Assembly (NCBI GenBank): GCA_029255685.2
Contig: CM055317.2
Location: 19,352,501-19,416,500 of the forward strand
Origin: Silene conica
Lineage: Eukaryota > Streptophyta > Magnoliopsida > Caryophyllales > Caryophyllaceae
Length of the DNA stretch: 64,000 bases
Direction of reading: 5' to 3'
Numbering within the stretch: position 1 is the first letter of the stretch; each line of letters opens with the position of its first letter. The position numbers and the translations under genes were made by a program. The notes under the pieces were generated by a model. That model did no database searches, was not told the DNA's origin, and saw only the letters and a program-made list of their open reading frames with translations. Below are positions 1-11,502 of the stretch, piece by piece.

Positions 1-1192
1 CTTTTATGTGTTTATATTTCCGTTTTCGCGAGGGGTTTTACAGGTTGACACCCCTAGACTCCGGTGCATCTAATGACACTGACCACCACACTTGACATGA
101 CCGTTCTAGCCCTCGAACTCAGTCACCAAAACACTACCTGCCCAGGCCCATTTTCCCGTAACTTCCAGCCCCTCAAACATATAAACCGACACCCAAACCA
201 GCCCCTAACCGCACCCATGACGCCACCAGGCTCACCTCTGAGCCACGGTGGTTCCAGGGGTGAAGCCACTGACCTTCGACCCCACCAACCACCACGAAAC
301 ATCCACCTGCAACGAGCACTATCACCATCCCCTGTTTTCCTTTAGTGACACTTACACTAACGAAACTTACCCCAACAACCCTACGACGCACTATTAACCA
401 CCACGAGGACCACCACGCCGCTCTCTGCCTATCACACAACGAACATACTCTAACCCATATATAAAACATAATCAAAAGGCCAAACAAATTCAAACATTAA
501 CAACCACTGCCCAGAAACTTTATACCGCAACCAGCCAACTAAAACACCCTACACGATGGTCATAGGTGGTCAAAGACAGCGTACAAAGGTCCACATACGA
601 CTACAGCACATCCAAGATTAAGATTATGTGATTATTAGAACAGTACATATGATTATGTGATGGTGATTGCAACACGAAAAAGGACGCAGACAGAAGGAGG
701 AAACAAGCCGTGATGAACATACCTTAATCACCGCGTAAACAAACCACCCTAGGCTGCTCTAACCCACCGTGTGAACCGCTCCTATACTCTTTGTTGTGTC
801 GGCAGTAGGTGGGTGGTGACAGATTGTTGATTAGGGTTATTTTTAGGTTAGGGGTGGGAAATGAAAATGTGACGGCAGAGAGGGCTTTTCGTGTTTGTGT
901 GTTTGTGTTATATGTGTTTGTGTGTTTGTGACGAGGTGTGGGTTGCTTCAAAGGTAACCCACATATCGAGGCCCAAAACGAAAGTGTACCAAGATCCCGA
1001 GTTCAACTCCCACCAACAACATATAAAAAATATCAAAACTATATCCGTTATGCGATAACCTAATTATTGAATATACCCACACGATAACAAAACACACTTA
1101 TTCGATAATTAATTATCGTATAGTAACTGTTAATACGTCCAAATAAATATTAAATAGAATAGAATAAAATATAATAAATAGGGAGTATTACA
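1..1192 (-). repeat. 3' LTR of the minus-strand element (partial)
   Basis: This segment matches 7493-8645 nearly base for base. On the minus strand it begins TGTAATACTCCC at 1192, with the polypurine tract immediately outside it. The rest of the LTR lies left of the window. Short reading frames here are not shared as proteins with the diverged array LTRs and look incidental. Confidence 0.85.
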
Positions 1193-1205
1193 GTCTTTCC
1201 TCCTT
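1193..1205 (-). other. Polypurine tract of the minus-strand element
   Basis: Read on the minus strand this is AAGGAGGAAAGAC, directly before the LTR start TGTAATAC. The array copies have AAGGGGGGAAGAC in the same place. Its position and purine run fit the plus-strand priming site of an LTR retrotransposon. Confidence 0.8.
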
Positions 1206-4200
1206 AAAATGAACTTCGTCCCGAAGTTCACTATCCATGGTCAACAAACTGGTCGCTAGGCACGTAGCAAACACAAGGTGTGACCTCATATACATTAGAA
1301 ACACGACATGTCACATTCTACCCTCGTTAAGAAAACTTTGTCCCCAAAGTTTAACGTACCACTGGATACTTCGCGAAACACAATAAAATGCATAACATAA
1401 GTAATCAAAATTATCAAGTATATTTAAACAATCACGACATACTACTTAGCCCTGTCATAACAACTAGTCATATCATAAATCATTAAGATTTTACAATCAT
1501 ATCCTCATACAAACATGGTTACGTCCCCGTAACCCCATAAACATTCTAACACAGTACTCCATCTTACTCATTACTTTATCTCATAAAATCTAACTCCAAG
1601 TAACCAAGTATCGCACTCATCGTCGCATCTAAGACCAAAGACAAGGGGTGAGTGAACTGGCAAAATAAAACCGCAATTCAAACTTCCATCTCAATATCGA
1701 TCTCAAATTCCGAATATAACTCAATAACCAAGGTCACACTGGACCTTAACACAATATGGCACAACGGCCTAATAACTCATAACTTAACGCCAGTAACAAT
1801 TCTCATCTCAATTCCAATATCAATATTGTCAGTTATTCCATTAAAGGATCTGATCAACACTTAGAGAACAAAACGCTAGGCTACTCACCCACGTGTCAAG
1901 GTCAAAGAATGCAACGACTCTATATAACACTGAACTGCAATCTCACTCTCAATACAAAACAGCCAGGGTCTTTGTTGACTCACGAGCAACTCTATCCCCT
2001 CAAACTCAATCTCATCAGCTATTTAACATGACAATGAACGTACCTTTACCAAATTCATTAACATGCTTGTATGTATACTTATAATTCCACAGTTCATAAA
2101 ACAAGAACTTGTAGACTACAGTGAACCAATCTAATACAGAATCATTATACATAACTCAAACTAATCAATTACCAAAAGTTTACCCATCTCACAACTCGAC
2201 CCGTCTCCCAACAAAAGAATTATCTTATCAATAGGAAATATTAACTATCAAAATAAAAGGACATTTACTAATATTCAACTCAATAAGTACTCGTAAGAAA
2301 CCATAGCAATTATCATGTATCATATATAACCTCGAGCAAAACAAGAGTACTACGGTCGGTAGAAACTGTGTTACGCAGTAAAGCAGAATCAGGGTAGCTA
2401 ACACTTACATACCTTTGAAATTTTTCTCACAAATCTAATATCTTTACAACAATGTAAACAATCAAGAAGCTCATAGTTCACACTTGACAAATTAAAATGT
2501 TTCATGCTCATAATCATATTAAGAAGCAAAATCATATTTAGGAAGTGACACAACGCAAAATTAATTAATGTAATTAAACATGGAACATAGACATATTTCA
2601 CAAGACATACACAACTCATAGACTCGCAAGATCGTTTAACATTCCCAAATATCAATAAGTTAACAAGATCGCTTAGGTATATTTCTCGTCCACTCACATT
2701 ACATCATTTATCATGAAGCTACTATTAGATACGACTTGCACAATAAGGGTTTTATACAATGCGCAGCGATTAACATTCAAACTGGATTTCCTCGACACAT
2801 AGCTACAGAATTGTCATTTTGCAAACAATCACCATAATTATCAAACATCAGGTTTTATCCTGGTTTATCACTTGAAAATATTTTGAAATTTATAAACACG
2901 AATCAAAGACAATTTTACAAGTTATAGATCGAAACAAGTCTACACAGAGACATTCTGACTCCCTTTATTAAAACATTGTTCTTGTAGTTCGTGAATTATG
3001 AAAACAAAATTTAACGGTAAAAGTAACGAGTTCACCAGACTAGTATTTCCATAAGTCATATGTCAACAATTAATAATTCAACACATCGTGATCAGATTCT
3101 AAATGTAACAATATGCAATTCATTGTATGGTATTACAATATACTTGAAAAAATCATAAAGATTATAATCACAGGGAACTAGACAGAGGTTAACCATCAAT
3201 ATACGAATGAACACCAACAAGATTCACACTATTCAAATAATCACAATTACATATAACCATTAGATTGCCACATCATGCTAATAAGTTTACCAGTTAAATT
3301 TCATTCTGCCACTTGACAAGACTCTTCTCAGATAAACATGCTTTTGACATCACATACGAGCAGCACATAATTATCTTGAGGCCGTAATATTATACATATA
3401 ATTGAAACGATTCTATATAAAACTTGACGAAATAAATAAGGTTATGCTATCATATAGTGAGGTTCATACCCATACCATATGCCTACTATTCCTGTTACTA
3501 ATGCCATATCAGGAAATCCCGGGGTCACATCACATAATTCACATTTGATTAAACTTTTATATGAAACTTACATATCTCACAATTTTACCAATTAAACATT
3601 ATGCAACAACTTACAAAAATCATATTTAAATAACAGCTTAGCTAACGTGCGAGCGATTATAGTTTTTAGAAAAAATAAAAAAAATTTAAAAAAAAATTAG
3701 CTAAACAGAGGAAAAGAATCGAATGCATATCTCAAGGGAATTATTTAATACAATTTTTTTTTTTTTTTACAACTCAATCGGTCTGAACAAGAACTTTACA
3801 GCAATTCAACAGAAAATTAGGCAACTTGCAATAATCACAATTAAATAACGACTTGTTAAGATTTTACATGGCGTATCACTTTGAAAACGTGAACGAATAT
3901 TCTGAATAGTAGAGTTGGAATTATGCATAAACAATAACCAAGTTTTAAAATGATTTCTTTTACAAAAAGGTGGGACAATACGGGACTGTGCAGTAACATT
4001 CTGACCACTGTCAACTAAAATATTTATTTCTCTCAAAACATAAGTCGTTCTAACATGAAACCCAAAAAAATTGGAAAGCTAATTCAGAAAGTTATCCTAC
4101 ATAAAAATTTTATACACATATAGAGAACACATTTTAAATGGCAGCTCTCGCATGAAAGGTAACATTCTGAAAATTTATCAAAAATTTTGTGTTCCTTAAA

Positions 4201-4729
4201 ATCACTTCACACTATCGCATTTAAATATAACCATTATTTTTCCAAAACATGTTGACATGTCATTTGAAGCGTTGGGATCACATTGTACCAAATTAACATC
4301 ATTATTTCAAACCGAAATTGTCATCTACAAGACGGTAAGATTGCGAAATTGAGAAGTAGCATCACGAAATAATTCAATAGTTAAACTTGTATGAACAATG
4401 CATTAGTTCCCAACATAATAGTATGTAAATATATACACCAGAAATCACCAAGGTGCCACTTATTGAAACATGATTCTATAACTAAACTAATTGTGTGTAA
4501 ATATAAATTGCAATGTAACTTTAAGTACGATCTATGCCACACATAATTATATATCATTCATGGCTTGGGGTTGCACATTTCGCATATCACTAGACATGGA
4601 TTACTATAACATCTGAATCTAACCTTTCATATCCAAATATCAACCAATATATTACATAGCTACGATAGTCATTTAATAACCATATAACATATGAACATTT
4701 AATAACCATATAACCATATAACATATGAA

Positions 4730-5196
4730 TACTAGAGTCAAACTCAAACAACTACAGCTATCTGAGACTGACCTGTGTTGTATTTGTGAGGAGGAGCAAG
4801 AAACCATGGAGCATCTGTTTTGTAACTGCAGGTACAGCAAACTGATATTGCAGGGCATAGAGCAATGGGGTAGGTTCAAAATCCATTCAACAATTGCTAA
4901 TCAATGGCGTTTGAGATTAAAGGGGACAAAGCTTCAGCGGGCTCTGCGGAATGGGCTGATTAATGCCATGATCTATCATATTTGGAGGCAAAGAAATTTA
5001 AGTCGAACGGAAAATCTAGTGATTAAACCAGATGTTGTAGTAGGAAACATTAAGAATGAGATTAGTACTATGGTAAAAGCTAGACTGGGAACAAATTTGA
5101 GTGCCAAGGATAAGACTTATCTTTTAAGTCTTGTCTAGTCACTCTTGTATATCCTTTTTGTTTTTTATAATATACTTACCTTACACAAAAAAAAAA
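4730..5196 (+). pseudogene. 5'-truncated LINE, C-terminal zf-RVT-type region, with poly-A tail
   Basis: An open frame ending at 5138 encodes about 136 residues of the C-terminal end of a plant LINE ORF2. It has the zinc-binding pattern C-x2-C, then ETMEHLF and a further C (the zf-RVT signature), followed by the conserved tail with IYHIWRQRNLSR. Reverse transcriptase and endonuclease are missing, as expected for a copy truncated during target-primed reverse transcription. A poly-A run (5187-5196) ends the insert. The flanks carry a direct repeat ACATATGAA (4721-4729 and 5197-5205), a likely TSD. It lies inside the non-coding LTR element. The apparent ATG comes from the target sequence, so this is not a functional gene. 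Confidence 0.85.
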
Positions 5197-5335
5197 ACAT
5201 ATGAACATTCCATGCACCAACATACTATGATCACATTACTCTAACCATTGTTCAACAATTACACCCCTAAACTCTTAAAATTTCAATTTCATCATCCAGA
5301 TTGATCCACATTTCATATCACACTTATCTTTCCAA

Positions 5336-5871
5336 CAGGGCCGTCTCCGAGATTTCGGAGGCCCTGTGCGGAATTTAAATATTGGGCCCCAATACCACTA
5401 TTTACGTTAATACTGGTATAAATTTAAATGTTATTTTGTTATAAGATTTACGTTTTAATATACGAAAAAGTTTATAGTTTATTTCTTTCATATTACTATA
5501 CAAGTATAACTTAAATGTTCTATTAATATATTTTTATGGACAACTTTGCATATTAGGGGAAAAAGTCAAGAAAAAAAACAAACAGTTTTAAATGAAATGA
5601 AACCGATAAATTATAAATATATTCATAATTTAGTCCACAATAAGTAATTTTGGGAAAAAAATTAGAAAATTGTAGTTATGGAGAATTGAACCTGAGATGT
5701 ATGAACATGAAAAACCCAAAACATCAAAGCTAAACCATTGTGTCATTCTACATTTCATGCATACTGGTCTCACTAATTAATATATATTCTTACTTTAACA
5801 TTTTTTTGGGCCCTTAAAATTTGGGGGCCCTGTGCGACCGAGCGGCCCGCACACCCTTATAGCCGGCCCTA
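5336..5871. mobile_element. hAT-type non-autonomous DNA transposon (MITE), 536 bp
   Basis: The left end reads CAGGGCCGTCTCC and the right end, reverse-complemented, reads TAGGGCCGGCTATA. Both continue into related GC-rich stretches with GCCCTGTGCG. An exact 8-bp TSD, CTTTCCAA, flanks it (5328-5335 and 5872-5879). An 8-bp duplication with YAGGGCCG ends is typical of hAT elements. The interior is AT-rich and has no transposase reading frame, so the element depends on enzyme supplied elsewhere. It interrupts the LTR element near its primer-binding-site end. Confidence 0.85.
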
Positions 5872-6159
5872 CTTTCCAACACACATCATTAATCATAACT
5901 CAGATATTACTTACCTCATTTCTCTCCTGCAAGAACGTTAGTACAAGATAACTAGGTCACTATATAATCTACCCCACTCTTCAATTACTCTCATTGGGTT
6001 CCCGAGACAGAACCGAAAGGGCCCATGGTTAGGTGTGAGGGGGGCCCTGACTCATCCCGTTCCTTATTGGGGCTCCTATCAGTTTCATCTCGGGGTTCAT
6101 TTTATCAGACTCTTCCTACGTTCATTATCATTCATTTGGTTTAGGCCTGAGGATCGTTC

Positions 6160-6171
6160 ACTCTGATACCA
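6160..6171 (-). other. Primer-binding site (initiator Met tRNA type)
   Basis: On the minus strand this reads TGGTATCAGAGT, two bases after the LTR end GTGTTACA. It matches 11 of 12 bases of TGGTATCAGAGC, the complement of the 3' end of plant initiator methionine tRNA. It fixes the direction of the element as minus. Confidence 0.85.
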
Positions 6172-6173
6172 CT

Positions 6174-8645
6174 TGTAACACCCCCGTTTATTTAAGGAGC
6201 CTTTAGCAAGACATCCTCAGTAAATAGAACTGTTACCATCTCGGAATGACCGAGGTAGTGAATAACAAAGTAACACACCCAAAGTACTTTATATAAAATT
6301 GGTAAAATTAAAACTTTAATGTTACAAATATTACACAGCGGAAAGTAAAATACAACTGATAACTTCGAAGAGTGTGGTCTAATTCTAAGTCGGTCCATCC
6401 AAGTACTCACGCCATCCCATGCTCCCACAGCGCCATCTTTCCTGTAGAATCTACTCCCCATTCCGGATCATCGTAGGTGTCACACGAATACACAAGGTCA
6501 ACCACGAGGTTGAGTAGGTAAAACAGATAAAACATAAACAACAATAGAAATGCATCTTCCTCCACCTCCATATCATTCAATCAACCACTTCACCTCCATT
6601 ACCCCACACCTCCATCACACCACACCTCCCATCACACCACACCTCCCATGGCCATATCACAAGTCCCATATCACAAGACCCATTTCACAAATCCCGTTCT
6701 CCACAATAATCGACAATAATCAGCAATCCAAAATACATTCACAATCAGTTATATCAATCTTATAATAAGCAACACATATACGTCATATCAATAACGCCAA
6801 CACAGACATATATATCCCCTACCTCAAATTGCATAATGACAACCGAACAGCTGCTAGAAATATCCCACGCGGAAACCGTCACCTAAGCATATATTATATA
6901 ACAGTTATTAACCCATGTCCTAGAATAATTAATTTCCAAACATAGTAACTTTCTAAAAGTGGAAAGTTCCCTATAATAGAAAATTTCCCGAAATAGCAAC
7001 CTCGTCCAAAAAGACAATTCCACAAAATAACTGATCATGTTCTCATAATTGATTATCCACAACCCATTATATACATATTCATAACAATTGTCCCTAACCA
7101 GATAAGACTTACTAATTATAGAGTACAAACAACTAATCATACAAATAGTACTAATGTTAACAATTTTATCTTACTATTTACGACACTAAAACGTAACAGC
7201 TAATAAAATATAACTAATGGTAATAATATTAACAATAATAATAATAATAACAACAACAACAACAATAATGATAATAATAATAATAATTAATAAACAATAC
7301 TAATATTAATAATATAATAATAATAATAATAATAATAATGGTGATAACAATCACACGTAGCCACAACCAAAATAAACAAACCATACTACACAACCCAAGT
7401 ACTCAGCCCCCTCCAAAACAGCCCCTGGCAGCCTACTTCACGGCCCTGTCGACACCTTTCATACCGCTTGCACCACCACCACGCCACTGGGGTTGACACC
7501 CCTAGACTCCGGTGCATCTAATGACACTGACCACCACACTTGACATGACTGTTCTAGCCCTCGAAATCAGTCACCCAAACACTACCTGCCCAGGCCCCTT
7601 TTCCCGTAACTTCCAGCCCCTCAAACACCTAAACCCGACACCTAAACCAGCCCCTAACCGCACCCATGATGCCACCAGGCTCACCTCTGAGCCACGGTGG
7701 TTCCAGGGGTGAAGCCACTGACCTTCGACCCCACCAACCACCACGAAACACCCACCTGCAACGAGCACTATCACCATCCCCTGTTTTCCTTTAGTGACAC
7801 TTACACTAACGAAACTTACCCCAACAACCGTACGACGCACTACTAACCACCACGAGGACCACCACGCCGTTCTCTGCCTATCACACAACGAACATACTCT
7901 AACCCATATATAAAACATAATCAAAAGGCCAAACAAATTCAAACATTAACAACCGCTGCCCAGAAACTTTATACCGCAACCAGCCAACTAAAACACCCTA
8001 CACGATGGTCATAGGTGGTCAAAGACAACGTACAAAGGTCCACATACGACTACAGCACATCCAAGAGTAAGATTATGTGATTATTAGAACAGTACATATG
8101 ATTATGTGATGGTGATTGCAACACGAAAAGGGACGCAGACAGAAGGAAGAAACAAGCCGTGATGAACATACCTTAATCACCACGTAAACAAACCACCCTA
8201 GGCTGCTCTAACCCACCGTGTGAACCGCTCCTATACTCTTTGTTGTGTCGGCAGTAGGTGGGTGGTGACAGATTGTTGATTAGGGTTATTATTAGGTTAG
8301 GGGTGGGGAATGAAAATGTGACGGCAGAGAGGGCTTTTCGTGTTTGTGTGTTTGTGTTATATGTGTTTGTGTGTTTGTGACGAGGTGTGGGTTGCTTCAA
8401 AGGTAACCCACATCTCGAGGCCCAAAACGAAAGTGTACCAAGATCCCGAGTTCAACTCCCACCAACAACATATAAAAAATATCATAACTATATCCGTTAT
8501 GCGATAACCTAATTATTGAATATATCGACACGATAACAAAACACACTTATTCGATAATTAATTATCGAATAATAACTGTTAATACGTCCAAATAAATATA
8601 AATAGAATAAAATAAAATATAATATAATAAATACGGAGTATTACA
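6174..8645 (-). repeat. 5' LTR of the minus-strand element, 2472 bp
   Basis: On the minus strand it begins TGTAATACTCCGT at 8645 and ends GGGGGTGTTACA at 6174, the same terminal sequences as the array LTRs. It contains a perfect 26-bp palindrome at 8547-8572 built on TCGATAATTAATTATCGA. It also has AAT/AAC trinucleotide runs at about 7205-7340 and a minisatellite-like block near 6590-6700. Confidence 0.85.
7205..7340. repeat. Trinucleotide microsatellite (AAT/AAC)n inside the LTR
   Basis: There are runs of AAT, AAC and GAT triplets with interruptions. They correspond to the TTA-rich block in the array LTRs read on the other strand. Confidence 0.8.
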
Positions 8646-11502
8646 AATGTAAATTGAATATGATTAAAATATTATTTCAAAAATATTTTTACTTTTTTAA
8701 AAAATAATATATATTTTAATTAAAAAAACGTTAGAAATTTTTCTTGACTCGTATTCTAAACCTAAAGCGACCCATAACCCGTATGTGTCGACCCATATTT
8801 TGGCCCTGACCCGTTTGATAGGTCTATGCATAATACTTCCCCATCAAATAACTACTTCAAGTCCCTTAGCTTCCATCTCAAGATAAAATACAAAAATTGT
8901 GGAGTACAAATGTATAAACCATGTCCGTTCTAGTATTATATAGTCATGATGAGTTTGGTACGTCATACATTCACTTTTTTACTTGTAAACTTATTCCTAA
9001 CTCTGGGTCCAAAACAAAATCATGGCCAAACGGGCACATAATCGTTATGGCGTAGCCGCGTAGAGACTGATTAACCCAACGTATATTCATAATTATCTTA
9101 ATTCACTTATCTAACTATGATTGCAGGTATCTTCCCACTGCTTTTATTTTTGACATCTTTCAAACTTATTTTTTTCTTTTTTAAATAAAACATGGTGTTT
9201 GCCATGTATTGTCAAGTATTTGTCAAATATAGACTATTTTTTATAAATCTGATATTTTATGTAACATGCGATACTTTTTACGCAAAACTATTATTATTTT
9301 AACAGCCCTTAATATATCATAAAGTACGAAAAGTTAAATTAACATTCGATATATTGTGTAATAGTCTATATTTTTTTATGTGAAACAAAATTTTAAATAT
9401 AAATCTAATTTGAGTAGGGATAGAATATATTTTACAAATTAATTTATATATGCACGCATCAATTGGACTTTAGAAAGATATATTAATTTATTAATTAACA
9501 TGAGTATTTGATAGAATTGGGTTATTATATCTTAAACGTGGGATTTAAATATTTAACTTTGCTCTATAACATTTCTTATAAAACATATAAATAATTATAT
9601 TAAGAGACCATATATTTAAGACTCAGGCAATATCTTAAATGTGGGATATAAATATTTAACTTTCCTCTATAATATTTCTTAATAATTATATTAAGAGTGC
9701 ATATACATTAACAGGAATAAATACTCTTAGTATAATGTTAAATATATGGACTCTTAATATAATATTAAATATATTTTATCAGTCAGGCAACATAATTTAA
9801 AATATATAGTTAAGATGTAATACTTTAACTTCGCACCTTCTTAATTTTACTATACAAAATTTCTTTTGGTGTTCATTTTATAAAATATATATCCTTTAAA
9901 TGCTATGTAACACATATGTGAGAAAAATTTATAGATGAAATGTTAACAAAATACAATCCCGTGCAACTTTGCAAACTAATAAAGTTGATTATTAATTTTA
10001 TGAGTATATAAAATTTTAAATATAGTAGAGATGAGCAATATATTTTCAGTAGGTCTCCTGAGAGACTATTGTACAAATTTATGAAAAAGTGGTACTAAAA
10101 GTAATAAAATTGGTACAAATCATGATTAAAGATAAAATAAGTACATCTACTATGTGAATAGCTACGAAACTACTATGGTACGATCAATAACAAAAGAGAC
10201 ACAAGATACAAATAAAAGGGTACAAAAAAATGGTCTCTCAATAATTTATTGAAAAACCGTCTCTCTTAAGTTTTAGTGATATATTTTTATACGGAAAGAT
10301 ATTGCCAAATAAAAATACTATAAAGGGTATCCTGGGTAAGTTTTTAATGTAATATAAACATGGTAGAAAAATCTTTTAAGAATATATTTTACATATACAT
10401 ATATATATATACGCAGTATAATTTTAGTTTTATTAAACATTGAGCGGGAAATTTTTTAACGTGAAAACAACCTGTGTCCAACCTAATGCATAACGGTTCT
10501 TCTTTATATTTATATATAGAAGATAATTTGACCTATATGGCTATATCGTCTCAAGAAGGTCTTAGTCATTAATTAATCCATATATACAAATCTCGTCCAG
10601 ATTTCCCAGTATTTCAAGAAACAAAGATCTCCAATTTTATATTCCCCTATCTATACAATACACACCACACCAACTCTACCTCCTTTTCCCACTCTTCCTT
10701 ACTCTCATCTCTTCTACTTTCATCATTTTTCCATGCTTTCTTTATTCCCCTTTTTTCTCTCTTTGGCCCCATTTTGAACCTAAAGCAACGACCAACTTAA
10801 ATCAAACCCCCCCTCCCCCAAACCAAAAACGCACCAACTCTTTTATATAAAATTGTCTCACAATAAACATATTATCAACTCACCCTCGAAGACTTAACCC
10901 TAAAAATACACCAATTATATTTTCAAAAAAAAAAAAAAAAAATACACCAATTATATTTATTACCGTCTCACAATAAATTTATTAAAAAATCACTCCAACT
11001 CAAACAAAAAACACCCTTTTTCTACAACGGTTTCACATAAAGACGATCTCTTATATTAATGTGGAACGATCTCTCAGTAGACTTTATCCATCTACCACCA
11101 TACACCCCGATTCTTATAAAATACCGGATCACAATATACTACTGTAATATACTTGGTATAAACCAACCTTAACCCAAACCAAAAACACAATATTTATTTA
11201 AAGCGATTTCACAAAAAGACGGTTTACTATCGTAATGTGAGACGGACTCTTAAAAGACTTGCTAAAAACAAACAAGGCCGAGAAATAGAAATCACATTCT
11301 CCCATTTGCTTCTCACAAACGGCATTCTGTTCCCCTCACTCTTTTCTCATTCTCTCTCTTCTCTACTTCACTCACTCACTGTTTCTTTCTCCATTCACCC
11401 AAAAAAATGCCCATAAGTATTTGATTCAATACTCATAAAACCCGTAAAAAATCCCTTCAAATATTTCGGGTTTTATTTTATTTCAGTTTAATTAATACAA
11501 CA
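8646..11502. other. AT-rich intergenic region upstream of the DUF620 gene
   Basis: No reading frame or RNA gene is recognised. A related sequence occurs twice: about 9530-9610 and 9630-9700 both contain a cttaaa-gtggga-tataaatatttaact pattern, a degenerate tandem duplication. About 11340-11400 is a CT-rich stretch just upstream of the DUF620 start and probably belongs to its promoter or 5' UTR. I could not choose a TATA box among the many TATA-like strings. Confidence 0.6.
10050..10270. repeat. Possible small MITE with gagac/gtctc ends
   Basis: Imperfect inverted motifs (ctcctgagagactattgtac on the left; gtacaaaaaaatggtctctc on the right) bracket about 150 bp of AT-rich DNA. The exact ends and a TSD were not found, so this is tentative. 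Confidence 0.3.

Larger units (their letters stand above)
1..8645 (-). mobile_element. Non-coding (LARD-like) LTR retrotransposon, minus strand, truncated by window start
   Basis: On the minus strand the order is 5' LTR (8645 to 6174), primer-binding site, internal region (6173 to 1193), polypurine tract, then the 3' LTR (1192 to beyond position 1). The two LTR copies align closely where both are present (1-1192 against about 7493-8645). No gag, protease, integrase or reverse transcriptase reading frame is visible in the internal region. The only protein-like stretch belongs to an inserted LINE. The internal region is homologous to that of the tandem array at 22965-49094, for example 4095-4200 against the reverse complement of about 26340-26460. 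This makes it a diverged member of the same family. The TSD cannot be tested because the left end lies outside the window. The 5 bp right of the element are AATGT. Confidence 0.85.

Noticed and set aside
64-493. Pro/His-rich and antisense open frames at the window start and again at 7512-7942.
   Set aside because: They are the same LTR sequence in two copies. The plus-strand frame differs in length between copies and neither frame matches a known family.
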